Below are positions 16,291 to 25,054 of a stretch of 64,000 nt of DNA, in pieces; position 1 is the first letter of the stretch, and every line of letters begins with the position of its first letter. The notes beneath the pieces are model-generated. The model searched no databases. It saw only the letters and a program-made list of their open reading frames with translations, and was not told the origin of the DNA. The position numbers and the translations under genes are program-made. Origin of the DNA: DTU052 sp050951725 (GTDB taxonomy: Bacteria > Bacillota > Syntrophomonadia > Syntrophomonadales > DTU052); NCBI GenBank assembly GCA_050951725.1, contig JBMNJO010000001.1, positions 1,054,001-1,118,000 on the forward strand, written 5' to 3'.

Positions 16291-17358
16291 TCAGGAATCC
16301 CTATCCGTCCTGCGATCATTGCCTTTATCTCTGGACCGGGAATCGTTTCTCGAGTTATTATCCCGTCTTTTATCGGACTTTTGTTTGTCTTTCCTATCGT
16401 TATCCGGTTTATTATTCCATTCATCCCGCGAATCATTATCGCGCGGATTATCCTTGTATTTCCCGGCAGCGTTCTTGGTTTTGTCTTTATCCTGCCCGGG
16501 GACCCTATCCCGGTTATCCTTTTTATCTTTGTCCTGTCCCGGTACCTTATTCCGGTTGTTATCCTGGTTGACCTCCGGTTTGCGAGACTTATCCTTGTTG
16601 GATGTGAATTTTTGATAATTAGGCGGCAGTTTTACCTGGTGTTTTTCCACCAGATTTTTTACGGAATTCTTCTTAACATCATCAATCTTAACCGGTTTGC
16701 CGTTCTTTTTTATTTGCTCAAAGATCAAGTACTTGCCGGAGCTGATGCCGGCATTGTTGGCTTTCTTGCGTATGTCATCACTGGTAGTGTACACCTTGAC
16801 CTGAACCTTGCGGTCTTTGGAGACCACCGATTCCTCCACCACCTTGTAAATGGCTTTCGGGTCAACTGTCTTAGCTCCAGCTTTCACCCTGCTGACGGTA
16901 GAGACTATCAGGTTTTCCTCATCGAGTTTAATGTAGTTATGCTCGACGGCTTTATCAATCACGCCTGAAATCGCATCATTAAGACTTTTCCCCTGGTATT
17001 CACCAGGCTTAACCAGCCTGGCGGCGTCTTCATCGAGACATAGCATGTCAATCACCATAAGATTTCGGTCCACCAGGATTTCCAGACTGGAGTTCATATC
17101 CAAAGTCACATAGGCTGCGACCGGGTTTAGATTAGCCTGGTACAGCAGTATAGAACTCAATAAGACCAGAAGAAACGAGGCGGCCATCAACACCGGTTTC
17201 AACTCAGCCGGGAACCGCACACGGTTGTAGGTGACCTCTTCACCGACCTGTACTTCCCGGGATGGCAGGGGAACCTTTTCGTAGGTGCCATCAGGGGTAA
17301 CAACTATACAGTTGCCTTTCTTAATACTGACGACTATTCCTCGTTTCTGAAACCACAT
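16291..17358 (-). CDS. rsgI: Anti-sigma-I factor RsgI family protein
   Basis: The protein has a cytoplasmic RsgI N-terminal domain (about residues 1-50: RGIVVSIKKGNCIVVTPDG) that would hold SigI, one membrane helix at about 54-75 (LKPVLMAASFLLVLLSSILL), and an extracellular part. The outer segment begins AAYVTLDMNSSLEILVD, a conserved RsgI feature near the autoproteolysis site, and ends in about 95 residues of Lys, Asp, Arg and Asn-rich low complexity with three VPGQDKDK-like repeats. No carbohydrate-binding or catalytic module is fused, unlike the RsgI sensors of Clostridium thermocellum. It lies 19 bases after sigI. Confidence 0.88.
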   Translation of the reverse strand: MWFQKRGIVVSIKKGNCIVVTPDGTYEKVPLPSREVQVGEEVTYNRVRFPAELKPVLMAASFLLVLLSSILLYQANLNPVAAYVTLDMNSSLEILVDRNLMVIDMLCLDEDAARLVKPGEYQGKSLNDAISGVIDKAVEHNYIKLDEENLIVSTVSRVKAGAKTVDPKAIYKVVEESVVSKDRKVQVKVYTTSDDIRKKANNAGISSGKYLIFEQIKKNGKPVKIDDVKKNSVKNLVEKHQVKLPPNYQKFTSNKDKSRKPEVNQDNNRNKVPGQDKDKKDNRDRVPGQDKDKTKNAAGKYKDNPRDNDSRDEWNNKPDNDRKDKQKSDKRRDNNSRNDSRSRDKGNDRRTDRDS

Positions 17359-17377
17359 AACAATCCCTTCTTATCTA

Positions 17378-18094
17378 TTAAGATTCAAAGTTTATATATG
17401 ATCGCAGATATATAAACTGCTCGGGCCGGTCAAGGATCAGTGCACTCGCAATTATGAATTTCCGGCCTCTTTCCAGGGTTTTACGTTTAAGTCCGCTGTC
17501 CTTCACCAACTCACTCATCGGTAGTTGTTTTTTGCTGGTCAGGTGCTCCATCAGGCTGGCCGTTTGGGCTAAATGCCGGGCAACCTTAAGCAAATTTCTC
17601 CGGTATTCGCGCTGCCGGGGTGAGACTTCCACCAGATCAGCGAAGCTGATGCCATAATCCGATAGCAGGTTTTCGAATTCCTCTATCTCCTCACGGCGTT
17701 CATCCTCTATGGTCTTATTAAGGTAACTGTCCCAGGCAGCCCTGTGTTCAAGGTAAATGGACAGTGCATCATCGTCATCCAACCGGAAATCAGCTTGATA
17801 TCTTTCCTCGTGGCGGGCTAAATCCCGCAGTCGGTTTACAATAACAATTTTGCAGAAGGCAAGGAAAGGAACATTCCGCTCCGGTTTAAAGCTGTCAATT
17901 GCTGAATTAAAGGCTATCAGGCCGATGCTCAGTTCGTCATCGCGACCCCATTCCAGCATCCGATGGCAGAATTGACTGGCTGTTTTAAGTATAAAAGGTT
18001 TGTATTGCTCCACCAGCTTTTCTCGTGCGGAAGAATCCCCGTCCTTGATGAGATTTATATTTTTTATCAACAGATCGTATTTATTCGAATCCAT
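17378..18094 (-). CDS. sigI: RNA polymerase sigma-I factor
   Basis: SigI is a sigma-70 family alternative factor for envelope or heat stress in Bacillus and for sensing biomass in some clostridia. The 238 residues contain the SigI region 2 block GRDDELSIGLIAFNSAIDSF with FLAFCKIVIVNRLRDLARHE and a C-terminal SigI-specific domain with ELVKDSGLKRKTLERGRKFI. It is the first gene of a sigI-rsgI operon. Possible targets are its own operon and the divergent stalk-domain gene, whose upstream region has a SigI-like promoter. Confidence 0.9.
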   Translation of the reverse strand: MDSNKYDLLIKNINLIKDGDSSAREKLVEQYKPFILKTASQFCHRMLEWGRDDELSIGLIAFNSAIDSFKPERNVPFLAFCKIVIVNRLRDLARHEERYQADFRLDDDDALSIYLEHRAAWDSYLNKTIEDERREEIEEFENLLSDYGISFADLVEVSPRQREYRRNLLKVARHLAQTASLMEHLTSKKQLPMSELVKDSGLKRKTLERGRKFIIASALILDRPEQFIYLRSYINFES

Positions 18095-18190
18095 AAGGGG
18101 ATAACCTCATTCATGCCAATCAATGCGTTCATTGAATTAAACCCCCTAATTCAATATACGTATGATTGGTCGGTTTAAAGAGGGTACGAT

Positions 18191-18219
18191 ACCCCCACAA
18201 AAAAAATTACACCATCGTA
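18191..18219 (+). promoter_or_regulatory. Possible SigI-type promoter
   Basis: ACCCCC at 18191-18196, followed by an A tract at 18199-18206 and CGTA at 18216-18219, resembles the CCCCC / A-tract / CGWA architecture described for SigI promoters. GGGTACGATACCC at 18182-18195 is a short palindrome overlapping the -35. It points to the stalk-domain gene 300 bases downstream. The leader between 18220 and 18515 holds no gene that I can support. Confidence 0.4.
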
Positions 18220-18515
18220 TCCTTTAATGAAACCAAAAAGACCAGTCAATACCAAGGTAATTAATTACAATGGTCTTCCAGTTTGGTGTTTTTGGGGCCT
18301 GCTTCTTGCTATTTCGGCGTTATGCAGGGTGGTATTGGCTGGCAGGAATAAACCGGGGTCCGTATTGGAACCACATGATTCGCAGGGGAGGTGTTCAACG
18401 GAAATTCAGGAATTATAGAGCTTTATCAGCGGAAATGAGCTGTCCAGTTGATTGGATAGTGAGTGACAAGCGGTCCTTTAAGAAAATAATTCAGTTTGCA
18501 AAGGGAGGTTTAAGA

Positions 18516-20012
18516 ATGAAAAAGACTATTGCGGTCTTATTAAGTATGGTAATGCTGCTGGGCATTGGTACTATCGCCCTGGCTGCCAATTCCGACAACA
18601 CTACGCTGCCAGATAAGTCTACGTATGAATTCAGGTTTGAAGTGCCTGATAACATAATTCCGAATGAAGATACCGTGGTCCCCGTTACGTTTAAAACTTT
18701 GACTCTGGGTGCCGGGGGCTATGATAATGTTCGTTTTGAGATTGTCAACACTGTCGCGCCCGGCTCAGGAACCGTAAGCTTCCAGGCCAAGGATACGGCC
18801 GGTCGTAATATATCGTTCAACAATTATGGAATTTTTGCCCCTTCGGAAAACTTCGCACTTCCGGCCCAGTACAATGCTACCACCGACTGGACTCTAAACT
18901 TTTCCGAAGGCGGAAGCTACGTGATCAACATTAAGGCCTATGATGGAAGCCATAATAAGATTGCGGAGGGCAGTCAGCAAATAACCGTTGCTGAGGGAAG
19001 CTTCCAGTGCACTTTCCCGGCGGAAGTCTTGGTTGGCGAGGAAATAACCGCTAATGTCACGTTTGTAACTGATCAGGATTACAATGACGTACACTTCGAG
19101 TTTGCCAAGACTGCCGGTTCCGGGGACATTTTGTTCAAAGCTCAGGATTCCAATAATGTCACTTATACCTTTGTCAACAGTGGAACCTGGGGTAACGACT
19201 TTGACATTACCGCTCCCTACAACGTGACCACCCCATGGAAACTTACTTTCAGTAAGGCTGATTCATATACTATTGATTTCAAGCTGGTGAACCAGGACGG
19301 CGATGTGCTGGTGCAGGAGAGTCAGGACGTTACGGTTAAAGAATCAGCCTCGAATGAAGAAGAGGATGAGGACGAGGATAAGGATGATGATGGTAACATC
19401 AAATGCAATGGCAACACCCACGGCCTGATGAATGCTTTAATTAATCACCTCAAAGCCAAGAAGAACGGCAACCAAAAGGCCCGGGCCAAATCAACCGCCC
19501 GCCTGTTGGAACTCCTGCAGCAGCGGGGTGTAAGTGTCGAGGAACTCAAGGCCCTGGTGGAAGAGTTGGAAAAGGAGATCGCTAAGAATGACGCGACAGA
19601 TGAAGACTACAAGGCTCTGAGTAGGATGTACAAATTGAAGGGTGAGAAGCACAAGACATATATTAATGGAAAAAAGGTCAAATATGATGTAGAACCTATC
19701 GTCGAAAACGGGAGGACCCTGGTGCCTTTCAGGAAACTGGCCGAAGAGCTCGGTGCGGATGTCAAATGGGTTGATTCCGAAAAAAAGGTCATAGTGACTA
19801 AGGGCAAAACAACCATTATACTTGTCCTCGGTCAAATTACCGCCACCATCGATGAGAATAATAACAAAAAAACCACTACCCTGGATGTACCCGCCAAGCT
19901 CCATAACAACCGCACCATGGTACCGCTGCGTTTTGTATCCGAGGCCTTGAAAGCTACGGTTGATTATTACCCCGAGGGGGCCCTGGTCGTTATCAACACC
20001 AAGCATAAATAA
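18516..20012 (+). CDS. Secreted protein with two beta-sandwich repeats and a stalk (copper amine oxidase N-like) domain
   Basis: The 498-residue product has a signal peptide (MKKTIAVLLSMVMLLG to ALAA). Two related modules follow, each with a WTLNF or WKLTFSK segment near its end, at about 28-145 and 150-275. After an acidic linker (EEDEDEDKDDD) and a helical stretch comes a C-terminal stalk domain with the paired signatures GRTLVPFRKLAEELGADVKW and NRTMVPLRFVSEAL. Such domains bind cell wall polymers. I start at 18516 because AAGGGAGG precedes it and the signal follows. It may belong to the SigI regulon. Confidence 0.8.
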   Translation: MKKTIAVLLSMVMLLGIGTIALAANSDNTTLPDKSTYEFRFEVPDNIIPNEDTVVPVTFKTLTLGAGGYDNVRFEIVNTVAPGSGTVSFQAKDTAGRNISFNNYGIFAPSENFALPAQYNATTDWTLNFSEGGSYVINIKAYDGSHNKIAEGSQQITVAEGSFQCTFPAEVLVGEEITANVTFVTDQDYNDVHFEFAKTAGSGDILFKAQDSNNVTYTFVNSGTWGNDFDITAPYNVTTPWKLTFSKADSYTIDFKLVNQDGDVLVQESQDVTVKESASNEEEDEDEDKDDDGNIKCNGNTHGLMNALINHLKAKKNGNQKARAKSTARLLELLQQRGVSVEELKALVEELEKEIAKNDATDEDYKALSRMYKLKGEKHKTYINGKKVKYDVEPIVENGRTLVPFRKLAEELGADVKWVDSEKKVIVTKGKTTIILVLGQITATIDENNNKKTTTLDVPAKLHNNRTMVPLRFVSEALKATVDYYPEGALVVINTKHK

Positions 20013-20029
20013 TAGATCTTTCCAGCATA

Positions 20030-20075
20030 AAGGGGGCTGGCACTTCTGGTGTCAGCCCCCTTACTTTTGTTTTTA
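20030..20075 (+). terminator. Intrinsic terminator of the stalk-domain gene
   Basis: AAGGGGGCTGGCAC and GTGTCAGCCCCCTT form a long GC-rich hairpin followed by TTTTGTTTTT. Confidence 0.85.
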
Positions 20076-20238
20076 TTTCTACAGTCATCAACATCTTCCA
20101 TTAAATATTTGTGTTTGCTGTGGTTCAAAAAAAAGGGTTAACTGCATATTATGTGGAACAGTATCTACGCGGTTCTTTTTTCAGACCTGTGGACCACCGC
20201 CGAATAGGCGGAGATCATCTATTGTGAGGTGTAGTCGA

Positions 20239-21561
20239 ATGAGCCGATGGAAGGAGATGTACAAATCCAAACTTACTTCGCCCGACGAGGCAATAAAACT
20301 TGTCCAGCCTGGTGACACCGTAATGATTCCTTTTTCCAATGGAATCCCCCCTGCACTTCTGGAAGCCCTGGCCGCACGGCTGAGAAAAGGAGATCTGCAG
20401 GACATTCATCTTTTCGGCGGACTTACGGTTAAAGACAACAGTATCTTTGACTATGACCTGGCCGGGGGAATGCTGATAGAAGGCAATTTCCTGGGAGCGC
20501 AACTGCGCAAGGGAACACAGGAGGGAATATTCACCTTCAGTCCCATGCGACTGTCCGAGTTCGTACCAATAATGCTTGCTCGACAATTGAATGGCGTGAT
20601 TATACAAACCGTAGCACCAATGGACAAACACGGCTTTTTCAGCACCGGAACCGATTGCGAATACATATGGGAAGTTGTAAAGAACCACCCGCGCAAGCCG
20701 CGCCTTATTCTGGAAGTCAACGAACGCATGCCCCGAACCTTCGGCAATAACCAGTTTCACATTTCCGAGGTCAGCGCATTAATTGAACACAATATACCGT
20801 TAGTATCACTTCCGGCCAATAACATAACCGAGGTTGATACGGCCATCGCCAGTTACATAGCCGACATGGTGGAGGATGAATCCTGCCTGCAGTTGGGTAT
20901 CGGACGCATCCCCAACGCTGTGGCCCTGGCCCTTAAAGGAAAGCGTGATTTGGGGGTTCATACCGAAATGCTGGTAGATTCAACGGTAGACCTCTACGAA
21001 GCCGGCGCTATCACCTGCGCCAAGAAGAATTTTATGCCCTACCGGTGGATCGCCACCTTTGTCCTGGGTTCGCAAAAGCTGTACGATTTTGTGGATGACA
21101 ATCCGATGGTCGAGATGTTGTCGGCCTCATTTGTTAATGATCCCTGGGTTATTGCCAAAAATGACCGTATGGTATCCGTCAATTCTACCTTGGAGGTGGA
21201 CCTCAGCGGGCAGTGCAACTCCGAATCCATCGGTTACCGCCAGTATTCGGGCACCGGTGGCCAGCTCGACTTCGTTCAGGGTGCATACCGCTCCCGGGGA
21301 GGCAAGTCATTCCTTACCCTTTATTCCACCTACACCGATAAAGAGGGCAATATGAGGTCGCGGATCGTTCCCCGGCTCAGTGACGGCGCTACCGTGACAG
21401 TTCCCCGCACCGATGTACAGTATGTGGTTTCCGAATATGGGGTAGCCAGTCTGAAAGGAAAACATGTCCGCCAGCGGGTGGAGGAGGTTATCAACATTGC
21501 CCATCCTGATTTCCGCGATTGGCTGCGTTTCGAGGCCCGAAAGATGAACTTCATCCCCTAA
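20239..21561 (+). CDS. Acetyl-CoA hydrolase/transferase family CoA-transferase
   Basis: The 440-residue enzyme belongs to the family of 4-hydroxybutyrate and butyryl-CoA:acetate CoA-transferases. The putative catalytic glutamate is in LGVHTEMLVD and the CoA-binding glycine loop is GTGGQLDFVQGAYRSRGGKS. The C-terminal YVVSEYGVASLKGK and IAHPDFRDWL blocks are typical. In a fatty-acid oxidiser it would move CoA between acetate and butyrate or similar acids, but the substrate cannot be read from sequence. The ATG at 20239 has GTGAGGTG upstream; the frame is open further 5' but crosses the previous terminator. A second family member is at the right edge. Confidence 0.85.
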   Translation: MSRWKEMYKSKLTSPDEAIKLVQPGDTVMIPFSNGIPPALLEALAARLRKGDLQDIHLFGGLTVKDNSIFDYDLAGGMLIEGNFLGAQLRKGTQEGIFTFSPMRLSEFVPIMLARQLNGVIIQTVAPMDKHGFFSTGTDCEYIWEVVKNHPRKPRLILEVNERMPRTFGNNQFHISEVSALIEHNIPLVSLPANNITEVDTAIASYIADMVEDESCLQLGIGRIPNAVALALKGKRDLGVHTEMLVDSTVDLYEAGAITCAKKNFMPYRWIATFVLGSQKLYDFVDDNPMVEMLSASFVNDPWVIAKNDRMVSVNSTLEVDLSGQCNSESIGYRQYSGTGGQLDFVQGAYRSRGGKSFLTLYSTYTDKEGNMRSRIVPRLSDGATVTVPRTDVQYVVSEYGVASLKGKHVRQRVEEVINIAHPDFRDWLRFEARKMNFIP

Positions 21562-21591
21562 GGGACCAAGAGTGGGTTAGGGCCAGATGAT

Positions 21592-21657
21592 ATGCTCCCC
21601 TTTCTAGAGCAGTCGAAATAGCCAAGTTTCAACTGCCCTGGAAAGGGGAGCATTTTT
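21592..21657 (+). terminator. Long-loop terminator after the CoA-transferase gene
   Basis: ATGCTCCCCTTTC (21592-21604) and GAAAGGGGAGCAT (21641-21653) are perfect inverted repeats followed by TTTTA. The 36-base loop holds a smaller CAGT/ACTG pairing. Confidence 0.75.
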
Positions 21658-21737
21658 ATGTCTCAAGAGGGCCATGGGAATTATATGGTATTTGCCAGAC
21701 GCCAGTAATCCTCGGCGCAGGTACAGAGGTATCATGT

Positions 21738-23435
21738 TTATGGAACAAGGTGGGGCAGGTACATTTCTGCTATCCCTTCGGCGATCTCCCGGAAGACGGG
21801 GGCGGCATTGCGGCCACCGCTCTGGCCGTGTTCCACCAGGACCGCAATTACCCACTGCGGATTCTCAGCCGGGAAGTAACCCACAAACCAGGTGTCCAGG
21901 ATCTCCTCGCCTGAGACGGTGTACTGCCCGGTCTGGCTGGTAGCGGTCTTCCCGCCGCATCCAATCCCAGGCAGATCGGCATTACGCCCGGTTCCGGTGC
22001 TGGTCACCAACCCCAGGTACTCCTGCAGGGTCTTACTGGTTTCAGGACTCATGACCACTACCCCCGGATCCGAGTTCAGTACACGAACGATCTGATCTCC
22101 CTCCCGGACCTCTCTTACCATGCGGGGGCGTTTAAACAGTCCGTTATCAGCGACTGTTGCCACCATGTTAGCCACCTGCAGAGGGGTCATCATGACCCCT
22201 TTCTGTCCCAGTGATGCGTTCCCCAAGGCCGGACTGCCGTAGTCCACCTCCAGGTGGCTGTCCCCCTGGGCATTGGCGTATCCGATGATCTCCCGGTTGA
22301 ACAGACTGGCTTTCTCACAGAAATTTAGGAGACGGGTCCGCCCCAATCGGAGTCCGATCTCAATGAAGGCCGCATTACAGCTCTCCGCCAGGGCCTGTGC
22401 GGCATTGATGTTTCCATGCCCGGATGGTTTCCAGCAGGGAATAGTAAGTCTTTCTGAGAAGCGATGGTATCCGGGACAGTGAAAGGTCTCATCATTGCTT
22501 ATAAGTCCGTTTTCCAGGGCCGCAACACCCACCGCAATCTTGAATAGGGATCCGGGGTAAAATGCGGCCAATGCCCGGTTCAACTGTCGTCCGGAATCCT
22601 CATCCACATAGCTTGCGGGATCGTAAGGATTATAGGCAGGACGACTGACCATGCTCAGAATATCGCGGTTAGCCACGTTAAGCACGACTACCGCGCCGGT
22701 ATTGATGTGCCGGTCAACAATAGCTTCAGTCATCAGTTGTATCCTGCGGTCGATGGTGGTGACTACATCGCGGGTCTTAATGGTGGTTGCAGTCAGTTTC
22801 GGGGGAATCCCGGGTATGGGTTTCCCGAGTCCGTCAACCACAGTCACTAACTGATTGGGATGGGAACGGGCCTGTAGATCATCCTCGTAGCGGACTTCAA
22901 GCCCGGCGCTCCCAACCACCCGGGCCTTCCCGCCGGAGCCAGGAGGACTTAAGTTTCCCAACAGGTGGATGAACCTGCCATCCTCCCGGTAACGCCGCTG
23001 AACCTGTGTCACCAGTATCCCTTCTATAGATGCTAACTCCTGTCTCACCCTTTGATTATTGACCCGGGTACTTATTAGTACGTAAGTCTCCTTGCGCCTG
23101 GAACCTTCCCGCAGGTTTTCTTCAATAATGCGTGGCTCGGTTTTCAGGACCTGCGCAACCCTGATCGAGGTCTCCCGAAAATCAGTTATCTGACCGGGCA
23201 CCCCGAAACAGGCCCAAACTGAGCCGGTGCCGGTCAACGGTTGACAGTACCGGTCCAGTATATTGCCGCGTCCCGATTCAGGAAACGCAAAACCCCGGGT
23301 GCGCTGGGCATTGGCCTTTCTGGCCAGTTCCGGGCCTTCGATAACCTGGAAATAAAAAAAACGTCCGGCGATGGCAATTATTACAATGCACAACAAGGCC
23401 AGGACGCCCAGCATTCTTCGTCTGATTATGTACAT
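21738..23435 (-). CDS. Class B penicillin-binding protein (PBP2/FtsI-type transpeptidase)
   Basis: One N-terminal membrane helix (VLALLCIVIIAIAGRFFYF) anchors an outer pedestal domain (RGNILDRYCQPL) and a D,D-transpeptidase domain. The active serine is in YPGSLFKI (SxxK), the second motif is SCN in AESCNAAF, and the third is KTA in GGKTATSQTG instead of the usual KTG. It should cross-link peptidoglycan; a role in spore cortex or division cannot be separated by sequence. It is the last gene of the long minus-strand block that also holds mltG and the VanW-type protein, and it lies behind REP copy 1. Confidence 0.85.
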   Translation of the reverse strand: MYIIRRRMLGVLALLCIVIIAIAGRFFYFQVIEGPELARKANAQRTRGFAFPESGRGNILDRYCQPLTGTGSVWACFGVPGQITDFRETSIRVAQVLKTEPRIIEENLREGSRRKETYVLISTRVNNQRVRQELASIEGILVTQVQRRYREDGRFIHLLGNLSPPGSGGKARVVGSAGLEVRYEDDLQARSHPNQLVTVVDGLGKPIPGIPPKLTATTIKTRDVVTTIDRRIQLMTEAIVDRHINTGAVVVLNVANRDILSMVSRPAYNPYDPASYVDEDSGRQLNRALAAFYPGSLFKIAVGVAALENGLISNDETFHCPGYHRFSERLTIPCWKPSGHGNINAAQALAESCNAAFIEIGLRLGRTRLLNFCEKASLFNREIIGYANAQGDSHLEVDYGSPALGNASLGQKGVMMTPLQVANMVATVADNGLFKRPRMVREVREGDQIVRVLNSDPGVVVMSPETSKTLQEYLGLVTSTGTGRNADLPGIGCGGKTATSQTGQYTVSGEEILDTWFVGYFPAENPQWVIAVLVEHGQSGGRNAAPVFREIAEGIAEMYLPHLVP

Positions 23436-23510
23436 GAGCTCCCCCGTATTACCTGGATTAATTGCCCAATCCTAGGTTTGACCAGAGGACCCCGACTTAT
23501 ACACAAAAAA

Positions 23511-23573
23511 GTGAATCACGGGGACAGACCCCATGATGCAAAATGCATCATGGGGTCTGTCCCCGTGATTCAC
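23511..23573. repeat. REP-like palindrome, copy 1
   Basis: Two 30-base arms, perfectly complementary, flank a three-base AAA loop. The core is GGGGACAGACCCC and the inner end is GATGCA. The TGA stop of the DUF4911 gene (23570-23572) lies inside its outer GTGAATCA end. The palindrome separates DUF4911 from the PBP gene and could also weaken read-through. Confidence 0.9.
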
Positions 23574-23782
23574 TCGGGAAGGATCTCGACCGGGAAAGGA
23601 GCGTTGCGGATTATGGTCACGGCGTCGTGATAGATGCTCGGGGTTACATAGACCATGATCAGGCCTTCTTTGGGGTCCAGGGTGCTGACGATGCCCAAAC
23701 CGTCATAACCCTCGAATATACGGTTAAGCTTGTTGATGTCGGAGGGCTGCAGCTTGCATCTGATACCCTCTTTTGGTCCCAT
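23570..23782 (-). CDS. DUF4911-domain small protein
   Basis: The 70-residue product contains GYDGLGIVSTLDPKEGLIMVYV, the core of the DUF4911 family, which has no known function. I start it at the ATG at 23780-23782 because AAGGGA lies about ten bases before it; a GTG nine bases upstream is too close to that site. It is sandwiched between two REP copies, and its stop codon is supplied by copy 1. It follows the U32 gene by 51 bases. Confidence 0.75.
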   Translation of the reverse strand: MGPKEGIRCKLQPSDINKLNRIFEGYDGLGIVSTLDPKEGLIMVYVTPSIYHDAVTIIRNAPFPVEILPE

Positions 23783-23806
23783 CAAATTCACATCCCTTCA
23801 TAGCGA

Positions 23807-23837
23807 GTGAATCATGGGGACAGTTCCCATGATTCAC
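23807..23837. repeat. REP-like palindrome, copy 2 (short form)
   Basis: GTGAATCATGGGGA and its near-perfect complement flank CAGT. It has only the outer half of the family palindrome. The TGA stop of the U32 gene (23834-23836) lies inside it. Confidence 0.85.
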
Positions 23838-25054
23838 TTGGTGATTTTGCCTATGAGGGTGCCGGCGGTCAGGGGGTATTGGCTGACAAGCCAGACCAGT
23901 TCCTGCGGGTGGCGGGCGACCTTGATCGGATTCAGTTCGGCGTCATACAATTCGGTGACTGTTTCGGTCTTTAACGGCTGGTACGGCTCCAGGTACTCCA
24001 GGTTATCTCCGACGCCGAAGGGGGCCCGTTGTTCTATCAGCAGGCGGCCATTTGCTTCATCTTGGTCTCTGACTACCCCACAGAACAGGACCTTGCGCGG
24101 TGAGACAGTCTTTTCGATATCCTGGGCATCTTCAGGTTTCCCAAAAGCAAAGCCGGTAGTGAATGGCCGGGTGGCTACCCGTTCCAGTTCATCTATCCAC
24201 CGCTTCATATCCAGAGACTTCCCGGACAGTATTCGATCGATGGCCTCGCGGTACACCTTGACCACCGCCGCCACATAGTACGGACTCTTCATCCGGCCTT
24301 CGATCTTGAAGGCATCCACCCCGGCCTCCATCAGCTGGGGAATGATGTTTATCATGCACAGGTCCTTGGAATTCATAACATAGCTGCCCCGCTCATCCTC
24401 GTCTACCGGGAAATACTGCCCGGGGCGTTTCTCCTCCACCAGGGCATAACGGTAACGGCAGGGATGGGCACACTCCCCTAAATTGGCACTGCGTCCGGTC
24501 ATGGCCTGCGAGAGCCAGCAGCGCCCGGAGTACGAGAGGCACATGGCACCGTGAATGAATACCTCCAATTCAACCGGAACCAATCCCTTGATCCGGGCGA
24601 TTTCCTCGATACTCAGCTCCCGGGCCAGGACCAGCCGGGTGGCACCCTGTTGCCGGTAGAATTCAGCGCTCTGGTAGTTGGTAACATTGGCCTGAGTGCT
24701 GATGGTTACCGGGATACCCGGACAGTGCTCCCGGGCCAGCAGCAATACCCCGGGATCAGAAATGATAAGCCCGTCCACCCCAAGGTTGTTCAATTCCTTA
24801 AGGTAACCGGGCATCCGGTCTATGTCGCTATTATGAGCCAATATGTTGACGGTCACATAGACCTTGCGCCCTGCCTGGTGAGCGATCCGCAGTCCTTCCT
24901 CCATCTCAGGCAGCGAGAAGTTGCCTGATCCAGCCCGCAGGCTGAATTCATGCCCTCCCAGGTAAACGGCGTCCGCTCCGAAGTCTATGGCGGCCTTAAG
25001 TTTCTCCAGAGTACCGGCTGGAGCCATAAGTTCCGGTTTACGTTTTAAATTCAT
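23834..25054 (-). CDS. Peptidase U32-family protein (RNA hydroxylation, TrhP/RlhA type)
   Basis: The N-terminal U32 barrel starts PELMAPAGTLEKLKAAIDFG and has GADAVYLGG. The cysteines of HGAMCLSYSGRCWLSQ and GECAHPCRYRY form the iron-sulfur site of the family, and a C-terminal beta-barrel follows. Members once called collagenases are now known as prephenate-dependent RNA hydroxylases (TrhP acts at tRNA U34, RlhA on 23S rRNA). Which RNA is modified here is not decided. The start overlaps the mltG stop (ATGA). Its stop codon is supplied by REP copy 2, so the last residues may differ from relatives. Confidence 0.85.
   Translation of the reverse strand: MNLKRKPELMAPAGTLEKLKAAIDFGADAVYLGGHEFSLRAGSGNFSLPEMEEGLRIAHQAGRKVYVTVNILAHNSDIDRMPGYLKELNNLGVDGLIISDPGVLLLAREHCPGIPVTISTQANVTNYQSAEFYRQQGATRLVLARELSIEEIARIKGLVPVELEVFIHGAMCLSYSGRCWLSQAMTGRSANLGECAHPCRYRYALVEEKRPGQYFPVDEDERGSYVMNSKDLCMINIIPQLMEAGVDAFKIEGRMKSPYYVAAVVKVYREAIDRILSGKSLDMKRWIDELERVATRPFTTGFAFGKPEDAQDIEKTVSPRKVLFCGVVRDQDEANGRLLIEQRAPFGVGDNLEYLEPYQPLKTETVTELYDAELNPIKVARHPQELVWLVSQYPLTAGTLIGKITK

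Noticed and set aside
18270..18515. 82-codon N-terminal extension of the stalk-domain protein
   Set aside because: The signal peptide and AAGGGAGG site place the start at 18516.
19960..20238. N-terminal extension of the CoA-transferase
   Set aside because: It would be translated through the terminator of the previous gene; family length fits the ATG at 20239.
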